A program made the translations under genes and the position numbers. The notes beneath the pieces are model-generated. The model had not been told where the DNA came from. It made no database searches and saw only the letters and a program-made list of their open reading frames with translations. A stretch of DNA of 64,000 nucleotides, from positions 72,536,618-72,600,617 of the forward strand of contig NC_054537.1 in assembly GCF_017654505.1 (NCBI RefSeq), in the 5' to 3' direction. Positions 23,811 to 39,994 of the stretch are shown in pieces. The stretch is from Polyodon spathula (taxonomy: Eukaryota; Chordata; Actinopteri; Acipenseriformes; Polyodontidae). Each line of letters starts with the position of its first letter. Positions within the stretch are counted from its first letter, which is position 1.

Positions 23811-25904
23811 TTCACAGTGGTATATACTGTACCATGTTACTAAAAATGTTCATACAAATAACACAAAAAATTCAGCGATTTTGTCAGTAATTCCATACAC
23901 TAAATTTGATTCTTAAAATGAAAGTTTTAACAAATAATGTAATACAATTTACACATGGCTTAGATGACTTACATTCTAACATCGCTCAAACCAATTTGTG
24001 TCAATTGAATGATTAAGCTAATTATAGGGCAAGTTTCGGGGGTGTAGCAGTTATAGCAAATAAAAATATAGTGTACTGAAGCAAGAAAACAAGAGTAGTA
24101 AGACCTAATGAAGAAGAGAAGTTGAGAGAGCCCAACTTGTTCTGTTCAGGTAAATGTCAGATATTTGGTGTATCTCAGCTTTGCTATGCTCCTGTAAGAA
24201 GTGGAGTGTATTCAACAGTTTTGACTCTGAGGTAAGGTATCATGGGAAATTTAGACACCAGCACAGGTAGATTAGGATACTAGCTAATGTATTTCTCAGT
24301 GTTGCTGAAGTCACTGTAGCCAAAGCATTTGTCTAGTTGAAATTTTACATATGTAATGTTGTTGAAGCTGACACACTGGGATCCTCCAAGAAGCTGCTTG
24401 CTGAGATTCTGGGATAAATAAGCTACTAACAACCAAATGAGCAAGATGGGCCAAATGTAAATTTCTTATGTTCTTATGTTTAAAGGTTTCTTGGATATAT
24501 TTTGCTAACAACGGGGTCTGTATGATGTAGGGGCAACAATGGTTCCACCAAGATATGGGAACAGCCACTCTCTCTGAGATCTACTGTCCATTGGGATCCC
24601 ATGATAACTCCAGAGTATTACCCTGAAGAACCTTAGAAGAACCATTAGCAAACCACATCATGGCCATCAATTGCCACACAGTGGATTAAAAACAGCTATT
24701 GCACAGTGGCTCTGATAAGGCATTACACTAATACTGTTTTCACATACAATACCCTTTTATTCTGAAGCTGTAAATCGATATTCATCTATTAATTATAAAT
24801 CGCTCCTTGCCTTCAAAATAGGGAACTAAGACAGTAAATAACTTGTAGTAGTGCATTATACTCCATCTGATCTGCACGACTGTTAACACCATAAAGCGAA
24901 TGTCATTCCCAGACGTTTATACTGTGAATAACAAGGGTATGCAGTGTAGATACTGGTTCACACTAGTTCCACTGTGCTGTGCTTGCCTTCACATACACTA
25001 CTACAGGTTTATTTTGTTGATTTGCTTTTTCGTTTCAAAACTACCTTGAATTCCAGTGAAGGCAGACAGATGTGAGTCTAGCCCGAGTGTGTGCTGTTGC
25101 TACCATATTAAAACCTGGTGTGAAAATGGATTAACGCCATGTTAAAATATGACAATGTTACCACTGTAGTACCATTCCACCACTGTGTACTGTTGTAGCA
25201 GCCCTTGCGCTGTCATAGTCAATTAATGAACTACTACTGCATTGCCATTTGATGATGATGTGATTAAGGACTGTTTCTCACAGCCATATACATGCTATCT
25301 TTCCCATGTTTCCTACAATATAGGCTTTATCCCTTGAAGGTCCACTCTTCAGTCAACTGTAGCTCAGACTGCAAACCCATCTTATCCCTGGGCTCTTTAA
25401 AAAGGAAAGATGCCAGTTACAGATTTATGACTTTTTAAAAACATGTATTATACCCCAAATTAAGTTAAAGTGCAAAAGAATGTCCTAACCAAGATGTGAA
25501 TTGCAAATGATAACAAGTGTCTAGACAAACAATAGTGAACAGTGTGTTACTAATGGAAATTAGTTGAAACTGAAATTGCTTTAACAGGAAACAATATGTT
25601 GAAAATGATATGTCAATCTAGCTTAAAACCTGGAACTAGATGTTTTCTCTTAAGATAGTATCAAGCAATTACCATTGTAACAATGGCCTTGGGCTGTTAA
25701 ATAAATATTAGTACAAATGCAATGCCCAGCATAAAATGTAAAAACATTTGTGTTGAAAAGTAAATTGAATGACAGAGGAGACTGCACCAGTGAGTAGTGA
25801 CAAGGGCGATGAAATCAATGTGATTTTGTAATCTGTTTCTGACTGACCTGGGGTTTACCAGCTGGCACAAAAACAAAAGCCAGAGAGAACACCTGTTTGT
25901 AAGT
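23811..25904. other. Intergenic gap between convergent ATXN1 and GMPR
   Basis: No gene seen. It contains one CR1 3'-end remnant (24355-24480). The rest is AT-rich single-copy-looking DNA. Confidence 0.6.
24355..24480 (+). mobile_element. CR1-type LINE, 3'-end remnant
   Basis: About 125 bases align by eye with the last part of the CR1 copy at 51670-51806: both contain GAGATTCTGGGAT, AATAAGCTA and GAGCAAGATGGG and end in TTCTTATGTTCTTATG, an octamer-like tail typical of CR1 elements. Severe 5' truncation is the usual result of LINE insertion. Confidence 0.8.
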
Positions 25905-26768
25905 TAGTAGATAACTTTTATTTTTAATAAATTTACACATACCGGCATTTGCATTCAAGTTGCACTCAACAACCACATTTCACATTCGCATGACATTTTA
26001 GTTTTAATAGCATTCCCCACTTTCTTATCTTTAAAACCTGTCTGGGTCTCAAACGGTGTAAAACAAGCAAGTTCATATTTTCCATTACATTTGCCATGGA
26101 AATCCTAACACCAGAGTAAATGAAAGAATCCTTAGTTCTCATTTCCCTTTGTCCCTGAGACCGGATGTACAGTACAAAAGAAAGAAAGAAAGTCTGTTGC
26201 TTCCTCACTGAGCCAAACATAATACAGGATTAAGGTCACACAACGAAGAAGCAGAATTTAAAAAATAATAATATATATTTTAAGTAAACATTTTAAAATA
26301 AATATATTTGTTTTCTGAATGCATGTGAACAGGTTTAAAAGTTTAAACAGTAAACACAAATAAAAATCTTAAACGGCATAGCACTTTACAAACCTACAAT
26401 CTTGCATTTACTTTCATAAGGTTTCATTATTTCTAGTATCATGAGCATGACATTTTAAATAATCTTCTTACCTAAAAGGTTTAAAAATATTATTTATTAA
26501 ACATACTTTTACAGTCTTAGGTTGTTAAACTGAATGGTGTTTTACACCGAAACTTTGGTAAAGAAACTACCTGCAAGGTGTCTGAGATTCTCTCCGATTA
26601 TATAAAGAAATAACCTGATTTTAATGATGCAAAGCTGAATTTCTGTTAACTGTGCGACTACAGCTACTGATCAAAACACAGGTTTATGGAAATTCTAAAC
26701 CATCCTGAGACTCAGAAGAAAATTGTTGGGTAAACCCCAGCAAAAATAATCTGTGTCTGACACCCAGG
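25905..26768 (-). other. GMPR: Probable GMPR 3'UTR
   Basis: Non-coding sequence between the stop codon and the polyadenylation signal at 25917-25922. Additional AATAAA motifs occur on this strand, so shorter forms are possible. Confidence 0.5.
25917..25922 (-). terminator. GMPR: Candidate GMPR polyadenylation signal
   Basis: Minus-strand AATAAA about 850 bases after the GMPR stop codon. Confidence 0.5.
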
Positions 26769-26949
26769 TTAGGAAAACATGTGACTGGATTGTTGTGTGA
26801 CCCGGATGAAGGTAGTCCTTTGACTCAGCTCCTTCAGCTTGGCAGCTCCCACATAGGTGCAGGTGGAGCGCAGTCCCCCGAGGATGTCCCGAATAGTGTT
26901 CTCCACATCTCCCCTGTAAGGAACTTCTACCGTCCGGCCTTCCGATGCC
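26769..26949 (-). CDS. GMPR: GMP reductase, coding exon 9 (residues 286-345)
   Basis: Encodes [19 protein letters not shown] through [13 protein letters not shown] and a TAA stop at 26769-26771. The acceptor is TGTCCAG|GGCATCGG. Residue 289 in ASEG is the conserved catalytic-site Glu of human numbering. The loop and following strands close the barrel over the nucleotide. [20 protein letters not shown] is the conserved family C-terminal block. Confidence 0.97.
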
Positions 26950-27469
26950 CTGGACACAGGAGCGCAACATAACACATAAGAGAATCATTTAGAGCTTACG
27001 TTTACAGTCACAGGCTTATAGATTAGAAATGGCCTGTCACGCTTTCTATTAAAATTAGTAATTTAACCTTAAATGTTACCCCTCCCCCCCACTCTTTTTT
27101 AGAACTGATCTTGTATACAAATGTAATCTCTCAGGTCAATATGACCCCATGTAGCTTTGTATTCAAGAAGAAAATAAAATGCTTTCACTTTTTTTTAGGA
27201 CAGCATCTCCATGTATAAATCAAGCTAGGCTGTCAAATTCCAATGTCATCAAAATGGTTCCACCAAGAATCAAAAATATAATACTGGAAATTACTAACTT
27301 GGAAGGTAGGTGTGGTCTTGGTGCAAAGTGTTAAGAATTTGATTATGTTGATAGGCATGCATACATTGGGTTACTTTTGTTAGCTGGAGTGTACAGATGC
27401 AAAGGAGAGGCGACTGTTTGTTTGTGGAATACAAAAAACTGAAGGGCTATATTTCCAGCCACTATTAAC

Positions 27470-28460
27470 CCTTCTCCACTGGCACGGTACGGTACAGGTA
27501 TGGGTGGTTCTCCACTGGCTATTTGTTGAGCCGATCGAGAACCAAACCATGAAACTCCATCAGAAGACATCTGAATCCAGCTGCGAGCCGAGCCGAGCCG
27601 GGGACAGGATTAAGGATTTTTGTTCTTATGTTGTGTTAGTCAAAAAACTCCAGAAAGAAAAACAACAAACATGTCGTGCAGCGATGAGAGAAAAGTACAG
27701 CTTAGCTAGTTTCTCTGTGGGCAGATAGAAGTGTACAGAAAGATCTGCAGTCATGCATCAGATATGAGAAAGTTTATGCACGAATTTCTGATGATTTGAA
27801 GCAAATGAACATAAATAGTGGGTATGGTATACTTAACTGACACTCAGAAACACAAAATTCTACCAAATTTCTCATTCTTGACCTTTATTATATTAATATA
27901 AATGAAAAAATAAAACCATTCTTAACTTATTTACAAAAATATAGTCAAACAAAATACTGTAGAGCTGTACCATGCATACAGTACGGCTCTGGTTGTGCTT
28001 GCGCAGCTTCTTCTTTTTTTTTTTAATCACCCAGACAAAAAAACAACTAGAAAAAACAACAACTATCCTTAAAAGAGATATCTCTGGCAAATCATATTTT
28101 TAAAACCACCTTTTTTCTCATTCAACACAACTAATTGAACTTTAGTAAGTCGATATAATCAGTAAAATGTGTGGATTATGTTGATTATAAAGACATTACT
28201 AAATATAATTAAACAAAATATAACGATACAAGATACAGCTGTACCGTTGGTCTATTAATTTTTGAGCACCATTTGTTTGCGTGTCTTTTGGCAAACTGAG
28301 TTAATTAATAACAATTAATAACAACTGTCTTTCATTGCGTGTGATGTCAATAGCATGGCTCGGCTCTGCAGTGGAAAAACAACCCAGGCTTCCCTTAACC
28401 GCATCGTGAGGGTTCCGTACGGACCTGGCGCGGCTTGATTGTACAGTGGAAAATATTCCA
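27470..28460. mobile_element. Possible DNA transposon with TCCACTG-type inverted ends
   Basis: The left end has CTTCTCCACTGGCACGGTAC and the right end has GTACAGTGGAAAATATTCC, so TCCACTG occurs in inverted orientation at both ends. GAGCCGAGCC-type blocks near 27585 and GGCTCGGCTC near 28350 also face each other. Duplications of the ends occur just inside. No transposase or target duplication was identified, so the call is tentative. Confidence 0.4.
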
Positions 28461-28739
28461 CATCATTGCTAGAGTGATTTGCTTTGATAATCATGACACA
28501 AGAGTTAACTGATGCAAAAAAAAAAAAAGATATTAGCTGCTATCAGGGGAATTGTGGGATATCTGGGTAGAAATGTTGGCTTTGCTTTACAAGCCAGCAC
28601 CAAATGTTACAGTGGGCCTTAACCCAAAATGTAGACATCAACACAAAGGAGAGAGAAGAGATTTGACACAGTGGGCTGGGGGCGCTCAACCCACTACACA
28701 GACTTAAAGACCCAGACATGGTGACTACACAGGCACAGG

Positions 28740-28740
<1 letters not shown>

Positions 28741-28806
<66 letters not shown>
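28741..28806. repeat. (CA)n microsatellite
   Basis: About 66 bases of CA dinucleotide. Confidence 0.97.
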
Positions 28807-28808
<2 letters not shown>

Positions 28809-30165
28809 CCATCTACCACACTCACAAACAAAACACAGACAGACACTGGAACACATACAAAACAAAAGACAGCAAGCACCGTTTAACTGTTTACAAGAAA
28901 AGCACTTTAACAGCAAAAATCTCCAACAGTCCCATAGTCCTTTGCAGCAGCTATTTCAATAAGGCAGTCTTTGGGCGGGCGGGCCTGCCCTGGCTTGCTG
29001 CACCATCCCCTAACATAAAAGAGTAAACGCTATCCAAAGAAAGGCTGTTTCAACTTGTTTGACATTGCACTGGGTCAATACGGCCTGAAGTATAACAGAT
29101 GTACAGTAATAGCAGCTTATTTTTATTTATTTTTTTCTAGCACGTAAGACACAGAAGAATACAAAATGCATCAATTAGAAAATGCACAAAAGACCCCTTG
29201 ACTCCAACTTTAATTTTATCTACCCACACACTCAAAGTCCCCAATAGTTACAGCTGAATTCTGGACTGGCTCTGGCTCTGAAAACGATATGTGTATGTCT
29301 GTAAACAATCTGTCAATGCTATTTTTATTTACAGTACAACTCTGGTATTAGGGGAATTTCTATATTTCTTGATATCACAGTTTAGTCTTCATCAGATCCC
29401 CTTGAAATCATTAGAACATGGTCTACAACCTCTAAATGCAAAACATTTACTTCACTCCCTTTTTAAGCCAATTGTTCATAATTGTACACTGCAGTTCCCA
29501 AAGAGCCTGACAAATCTGGAGAGATTGTGGTTGGTTTGCTCCAAAACTGAGCTAACAGGCAATAGCACTGGCGACACAAGTAACATTGAAGGTCCTGCAG
29601 ATTTTCTCCAGCAGTCTTTGAGGGAATTTCCCTGCTGCTTCAGTAACTACACAAAATTGTTTCCTTTAAGAGGTAAATTAGGGCCTGTTACAGCCACAGC
29701 AGTAGCATACAGAGAAACAGTGGTATTAAATGAATTAACTGAAAAACTAACTATAATTTTAATTATGTACATGATTACATTATTACTTGCAGAAGACAAT
29801 GAAAACAGATGGTTGAGGACTATGAGCTACCCTAAGGCTTAGATAATTAGCACAACTGGCTTCCTTGACTCCAAAACGGGATTTAATATTGAATATTCAT
29901 GGGTCTTGTTTATCTTCTCAGACAAGCAGACAGGGCCTTGACATCATGCACAGGGTATAGAGCAGCCAACTGAGTCTTTGAGGTTCTCCTCCCTATGGTT
30001 TAGTAATAATACTTTTTAAAAACAACAGAGTCACTTAATCTTGAGGGGGGTGGTTGGACTATTCTATGGATATTTTGTTCACAATAAGTACCACTAGTAA
30101 TTGGTACTTTTATATAAGGGCATATTTATAAACATTATCCTATATATATTAACTACGTATACGTA

Positions 30166-30727
30166 GGACAGTTAGTTTCGGCAACAGAGAACCAAGAAAT
30201 CAACAGCATAGCAAAAATGGGCTGGAGTGCCTTTGGAAGATTAAGCATGGTTCTGAAGGGAACTACCTTCATGCCTCAAAAGGAAAGTCTTCGACCAATG
30301 CGTGCTGCCAGTGCTAACTTATGGATACGAAACCTGGACCCTCAATGCAAAAATGACTCAAAAATTACAAACAACTCAATGGAGTATGGAAAGATGCATG
30401 CTGGGAATAACAAGAAGAGACAGGAAAAGGAAGGAATGGATAAGAGCGAAAACAAAAGTATGCAATGTTATTATAAGAGCGAAAAAACGGAAATGGCAGT
30501 GGGCCGGACATGTAGCAAGAAGAACAGACCATCACAGGACCAAGGAGATACTAGACTGGATCCAAAGAGATATAAAGCGACCAAGAAGAAGACCTTCAGG
30601 AAGATGGCAAGATGAAATTAGGAAACACGCTGGAGCAACGGGGATGAGGGATGCAGCAGACAGGATTTTGTGGAAGAATCTTGGGGAGGCCTTCATCCAG
30701 CAGTGGATTAAAAAAGGCTGAAGATGA
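30166..30727 (+). mobile_element. RTE-type LINE, 3' fragment with frameshift
   Basis: The plus strand first encodes MGWSAFGRLS in one frame, then VLTYGYETWTLNAKM, SMERCMLGITRRDRK, WQWAGHVARR and GRWQDEIRKHAG in another. These are conserved blocks downstream of the reverse transcriptase in RTE-like and related elements. At least one frameshift near 30300 breaks it. The end GGCTGAAGATGATGATATATA runs into a TA microsatellite, consistent with the simple-repeat tails of RTE elements. The endonuclease and RT domains are absent. Confidence 0.78.

Positions 30728-30793
<66 letters not shown>
30728..30793. repeat. (TA)n microsatellite
   Basis: About 65 bases of TA directly after the RTE fragment; may have grown from its tail. 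Confidence 0.95.
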
Positions 30794-30797
<4 letters not shown>

Positions 30798-31414
30798 GAC
30801 CTCGATTAAGTTTGTAATTGTGTATAAATGTACACTCTGAACCATCAAGTGTAAATTCACAAGTTAATGAGAGAAGTGTCTAAACTCTCAATACCACTGC
30901 CAGAAAGGTACAAAGACACTGGCTTCATTGTGTAGTCCTATACTGAAAGAGGGATAGCAGGGTCATATGCCACTGTCCTTGCTGGAATGAACTTTTATGT
31001 GATTCACTGGTTTTCTGCTGCAGTATTAGTTTGAATGTGTTAGGTGTGTTTTGTTTTTTTCTCTGTAATTCAAAAATTCCAATGAAATGTATTGTTGTTG
31101 GTGTTGGAGTTGCAGTGTTATGCTACTTGAGAATTGCACTGCAACAGGTAGCCTCGTATTTATCTGGGCCTATTTTACAACATGAAGTTAATGTTAAATT
31201 TGTTCAAATTGTTAATGTGTTGATTTTACTGTAAATAAAATGCTTTATATGTTCCTAATGTTGAAGAAAGATGGCAGTATAAATTTATATAAATTCAGTA
31301 ATAATAGTAATAGAACGAAAGGGACGAAGTATTTTACATAATAAAATATTAACAGTTTAAGTATTTCAATTCCAGAAACCTAAGAAAATAAGGCCTAAAC
31401 TAGCGATCACTGAC

Positions 31415-31574
31415 CTGTATTCAGCGACACCTCCCACATATTTCTTCATGGCGGTATTGGAGCTCATTCCATAGAAGAGCTTCATCTTTTTGCCATTCTT
31501 CTCAATGACCTCCCCTGCACACTGACCATGACCGGCAAACATCCCTCCCAACATGACAAAGTCAGCTCCTGCAC
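31415..31574 (-). CDS. GMPR: GMP reductase, coding exon 8 (residues 233-286)
   Basis: Encodes [20 protein letters not shown] through [12 protein letters not shown] and GGVAEY. MLGGM forms the GMP phosphate-binding loop and FYGMSS is a conserved nucleotide-binding block. Acceptor CTCATAG|GTGCAGG, donor TACAG|GTCAGTG; 160 nt with split codons at both ends that join cleanly with neighbours. Confidence 0.97.
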
Positions 31575-32465
31575 CTATGAGACAAACATAAAGAAACAGG
31601 TTGTATGTATTAGCATTGACCCGACAGCTGCTGCGTTCAAAAACACACAATGATAACATTCTGTAGATTTATATGTAGATGGCCTCAAACGATCACTGTG
31701 ACAGGTGTTTATAAAGTTACTTGGAGACATTTGGTTTGTTTTCACATGATGAGTTTCCACTGTGGTTTATAAGGGGAACTGTTCCCACTCAAATATTTCA
31801 ATCTATATGCTGTTATGTGTCATTTCTATGTTCTTTTATTGCATCGTCCACTCAAGGCAGGATGTTTTGAACAGCTGAGTAAAGCATATTCACTGCAAGG
31901 GTCTTACTGATTTCTTACAGCTGCACCTTTTGGCTTTGTAAAAGGCGTATTAACGGTTCCTACAGTAGGTTGCTATGTTATCTGTGCTGGAATCAACTAA
32001 CAATGATTTTTGAAAAGTATAAAGGCATTTGTCCATATGGCCCCATATAACTGGAGCTGAAAATAAAGCAAAATAAAGCCTACCCTTGTAACAATACATT
32101 TAAGAGCATACTAAGAGGGTTCTAACATATGAGATAGCACATGAGCAAATGTGGAGAAGAAGCCCTTATAAAAGTTTACAGTGATGTATTAAAATCACAT
32201 TCAAAGCCTTGTATGACTAAGATAATAAATCTGTGATAATTATGGAAAAGTACTGTAAACGAGTTACTATGCAAAGTCAACTTTTACACCTATCCAGCCA
32301 CATTCAGGTTGCGTGTTTTCTTGCCCAGACGCAAATCAAATCAGCAGCACTAGCATTCAAAATGCATGACTAATGACCAGCATGACTGCCAACGTTTCTC
32401 ACCCAAGATCACCCCACTACTGAGATGCCACAACTGATTCCTTTACACACATATTAATAACTTAC
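31575..32465 (-). other. GMPR: GMPR intron 7
   Basis: 0.9 kb GT-AG intron; nothing recognisable inside. Confidence 0.9.
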
Positions 32466-32508
32466 CAAAGGCTTTGGCGACGTCACCTGGGCAGCTGCAA
32501 CCCCCATC
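32466..32508 (-). CDS. GMPR: GMP reductase, coding exon 7 (residues 219-233)
   Basis: A 43-nt microexon-sized exon encoding DGGCSCPGDVAKAF, the conserved block that starts a barrel strand and helps bind the GMP phosphate. Acceptor TATAAAG|GATGGG, donor TTTG|GTAAGT. The exon before ends on a complete codon, so phases fit. Confidence 0.95.
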
Positions 32509-36882
<4,374 letters not shown>

Positions 36883-36964
36883 CTGGTCCAATGCCCACTT
36901 TAATAATGTCAGCTCCAGAAAGAATAAGCTCCTCGACCATCTCTCCTGTCACCACATTACCAGC
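36883..36964 (-). CDS. GMPR: GMP reductase, coding exon 5 (residues 156-183)
   Basis: Encodes [20 protein letters not shown] then IKVGIGP. It forms the barrel strand and helix leading to the active-site loop; the loop cysteine is in the next exon. Acceptor AATTCAG|GCTGGT, donor GGACCAG|GTACAA, 82 nt. Confidence 0.97.
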
Positions 36965-36968
36965 CTGA

Positions 36969-36995
36969 ATTTAAAAAAAAAAAAAAAAAAAAAAA
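36969..36995. repeat. Poly-A run
   Basis: About 27 A next to the exon 5 acceptor (T run on the coding strand), again acting as polypyrimidine tract. Confidence 0.85.
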
Positions 36996-37489
36996 GATAT
37001 TTTTTTTTGTTTGTTTGTTTGTTCTGGTTTTTTTACTAATAAGGATATGCTGTGAATGTACCCCACTTATTTAAATCCAGATCTGGAATTTGTTTAACTA
37101 CTTACCCAACCTTTATCTGACTTTGTCTAATCCAGCAGAAAAAAAAAAAACTACAATGGAAATAGGTGTGTAAAACAGGTGCTTTTAAATTTTCAGATAG
37201 CGGTACTGTATTGAGATTGCTGTTTAGAAAAAAATTGGTTGTGTTGACACCGTAGTTATAAGATGAGCCTTTAGATTTTATTACACAAGTTAAACTGCAA
37301 AATACGCAGAATAAAAAGAACAAGAACTGAAAGGCAAAAAAGCAAGCTGTGGAAAAACGGTAGTAAAAGGCTTATGAAATAACACATTGGGCCCTATTCA
37401 CAAAACTTCAACACATTAAAGGCTGTTTTATGAATGTAACAAACTTTGATATTAATTTCACAAAAATGCCTACTCCCTTATAAAGGTTT

Positions 37490-38262
37490 ACCGTGTTGAC
37501 GGCAGATAATGTTCATCGTCTCCTTCTTATTATCCATACAGCCATGGACAGTGAAGCCCTGTGTGCTGTCCACTCACTAGATGCTGAATAGGCTTTTGAT
37601 CGCCTGGAATGGGACTATATTTGGTCGGTTTTAGATCACATGGGATTGGGGACAGGGTTTATCAAAGTTTTATATGCCAATCCTTCAGGGAGCCATGAGC
37701 ACCTTTTTTTCATATGATCTAGAAATGTCCGGATATTCTGGGGTCGGGTTTGTTCAACTTTGTCCATTATTCTCAGAAAGAATATTCCTTGTTCCCCTAT
37801 AGTCCTTTTGTTAAATGATGACACATCACTTGATCTGTCTCTACAGTAGAAGCGGATTTGGTTATCTGGTCTTACTGCTGCTAAAAGGATGATTGCTCTG
37901 CGCTGACAGCCTCTGCGTTCTCTGCCTTGATGTCAGTGGACCCTTACTTTTCTTGACATTATCTCTATGGAACTTTCCATTGCTTGAGTTCATGGGGCCA
38001 GGGAGGGAACTGTACAGGTTTACCACAGCAGACACCATTAACTCGTTGATAAGCCCGTCCCCAGTTATCACTGACTGAGATGATGATTTCAGGGTCCTTT
38101 GGGGGATGGAGTGGGAGAGAGGTTGCCACCTGGGGAGGGGAGGCTGGGACAGGGAGGGGAGTGGGATAGGGAGGGGGTTCGGGGTAAATATGTGATTGCT
38201 AACTGTTCTATTGTTTTGATCATTTCTTTCTTAATAAAAATTTGATCACAAAAAAACAAATA
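37490..38262 (+). mobile_element. L1/Tx1-type LINE, internally deleted copy
   Basis: The plus strand reads ADNVHRLLLIIHTAMDSEAL and then [11 protein letters not shown], the reverse-transcriptase block of L1-like elements, with a stop between them. After FIKVLYANP it jumps to a distal segment (HEHLFFI..., where L1-like proteins have their C-terminal FHLFW-type block). A G-rich 3' non-coding part follows, ending with AATAAAAATTTGATCACAAAAAAAC near 38256. The catalytic FADD region is missing. An A tail and polyadenylation motif mark the 3' end. Confidence 0.78.
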
Positions 38263-38501
38263 CAAGTTTACCATGGTATTTTGGCATTTCACCATGCTAT
38301 TCCCACGGTTACAATATCCTTTACCATACCTTACTATTCTTTACAATACTGAGCTGGGCTTTACTACACTTTCACTGTGCTTTATTACATTTTTACTACA
38401 GAAAAGTTTTATAAGGGCTATAACAACAATCTAGAACAGTTTAATGAACACAGACTCAAAATATTAAATATTACTTCATATTACCCATTTCTAGAGCCTA
38501 C

Positions 38502-38675
38502 CATGATGGTGTGAGTGGGGAATTTGCCTCGGACAGTTTTCACAAATTCCACAAAGTGCTCAGAGTAACCGTTAGCAACATCGAGACAGATGTACTTTAT
38601 TTGTGGGACCGCCTCCAGGATACTGCACAGCTTTTCCAAGTCGGCCTTCCCACTGCCTGAGCTTGCAGCCATGTG
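38502..38675 (-). CDS. GMPR: GMP reductase, coding exon 4 (residues 98-155)
   Basis: Encodes HMAASSGSGKADLEKL through ICLDVANGYSEHFVEFVKTV and HTIM. ASSGSG and DVANGYSEHF are invariant family blocks that contact NADPH and the substrate. Acceptor CTCTAG|CACATG, donor ATCATG|GTAGGC; 58 whole codons. Confidence 0.97.
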
Positions 38676-39448
38676 CTAGAGGAGAAAGGGGCAGAACTTA
38701 AAGGAGTGCTTTTGAATCCAAATCCATTAGCTTTTTTAACACTCTTAATGTCTTTGGTTCTTCACTTTTTTTGTTATTTAGGTTTTTTTTACATTAATTA
38801 TGGACAAGTAATATTTTCAGACATAAGTCTTTCGATAAACTGCTGCATCCTGGTACTTTTTCTGTAGGTCACCTGGTCTGACTGCAGTTAGGCTATTGGA
38901 ATGAGTCCAAACTACAACATGTGAAGTGATTAGATACCAAGAAGCAGCAACAACTTTTCATCTGTTGAGTTGTTTTTAAAATACCTGCATGTTGCAAATT
39001 AAAGTATAAAATGCAAATCACCAAATGATGTTCAGTAAAAGAAAAGGGGAACTGATCATATTGCTTGTTTAGCACTATAAAAGACAATCAGCAAGTGAAA
39101 GAAAGCTACCTTTAACCATGCTGGTAGAAATTTGATACAGTACATTGACTACTGTAATTAACCTTTCACAAAATACTGGTTTGTATTATGCATTGTATAC
39201 TGTACATTAGCCGCGCCCATGGCAACTTTTTTTATTTACACTTTATGTTATCATAGCCAGTGCACCACTATGAGTACTGATTGATTTTAAATTCAAATTT
39301 GTTTTGGAATCAGGCCTTGTAAATGTATAATGGTGACAGCATTGACTGGGAGGAATATATTCATATTACTATACAGTAAAAACTAGGGGGCTAACATTAG
39401 CCAATCATTTATCTTCATTTGAATTAATATTGAGGATTTTGTACATAC
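38676..39448 (-). other. GMPR: GMPR intron 3
   Basis: 0.8 kb GT-AG intron; nothing recognisable. Confidence 0.9.
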
Positions 39449-39532
39449 CTCTAAACACTCTGGGAAGTTGACTGCAAACTTTTTCCACTCTTCCACTGAG
39501 TAGTGTTTCTGCACAGCAATGAACAGTGTATG
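39449..39532 (-). CDS. GMPR: GMP reductase, coding exon 3 (residues 70-97)
   Basis: Encodes HTLFIAVQKHYSVEEWKKFA through PECLE. HKHY-like VQKHYS is the conserved block after strand 3 of the barrel (human has IHKHYS). Acceptor ATGCAG|CATACA, donor TTAGAG|GTATGT; 28 whole codons. Too short to appear as an ORF, found by homology and phase. Confidence 0.95.
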
Positions 39533-39994
39533 CTGCATGGAAACAATTGGTGAGGTGTTAATAATCAGTACGGATTATCTTTTGTTGGTCTGTATAGCTA
39601 CAGTATACAGTGAAAACAAGTTAACATAATCCAAGCCCCCAGCCAAGATCGGCAACAAAAAGACCAGAATTTCAAACCAGGGCGCTCCTAATAGAGTGAC
39701 TCACCCTGCACTCCAGTGCACTGTTTACTGAATGAGCAACTGGGGTTCCTAACATTAAAACAACAAAACAAAATATAGTGTGAGACGATTCCCAAAAAGC
39801 AAGTTTATGATTTCAGGGAAACCATATCAATAAGTTAACTGCTTAGTGTTAAGCTTTTTGTTGTTTATTATTTACTGTCACTTTGCCTTTTATAACTTAA
39901 TACATTTAAAATGTCAAATAAATGGTTTCAAGCTGGCAGATTATTTCAGTGTTTCTGTAGGCATGAAGGCACACAGAAAGTGGGCAGCACCTAC
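39533..39994 (-). other. GMPR: GMPR intron 2
   Basis: 0.46 kb GT-AG intron containing a short SINE remnant. Confidence 0.9.
39640..39753 (-). mobile_element. SINE remnant, tRNA-like head
   Basis: Read on the minus strand it starts GGAACCCCAGTTGCTCATTC and has GTGCAGGGTGAGTC and a degenerate B box, GGTTTGAAATTCTGG. The layout parallels the SINE head at 33786. The body is missing. Confidence 0.5.

Larger units (their letters stand above)
26950..31414 (-). other. GMPR: GMPR intron 8
   Basis: 4.5 kb GT-AG intron. It holds a possible DNA transposon (27470-28460), a CA tract, an RTE-type LINE fragment and a TA tract. A plus-strand open frame of 183 codons at 29291-29842 has no recognisable homology and is treated as chance. 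Other parts show nothing recognisable. Confidence 0.9.
36965..38501 (-). other. GMPR: GMPR intron 4
   Basis: 1.5 kb GT-AG intron, about half of it occupied by an internally deleted L1-like LINE in opposite orientation. Confidence 0.9.
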
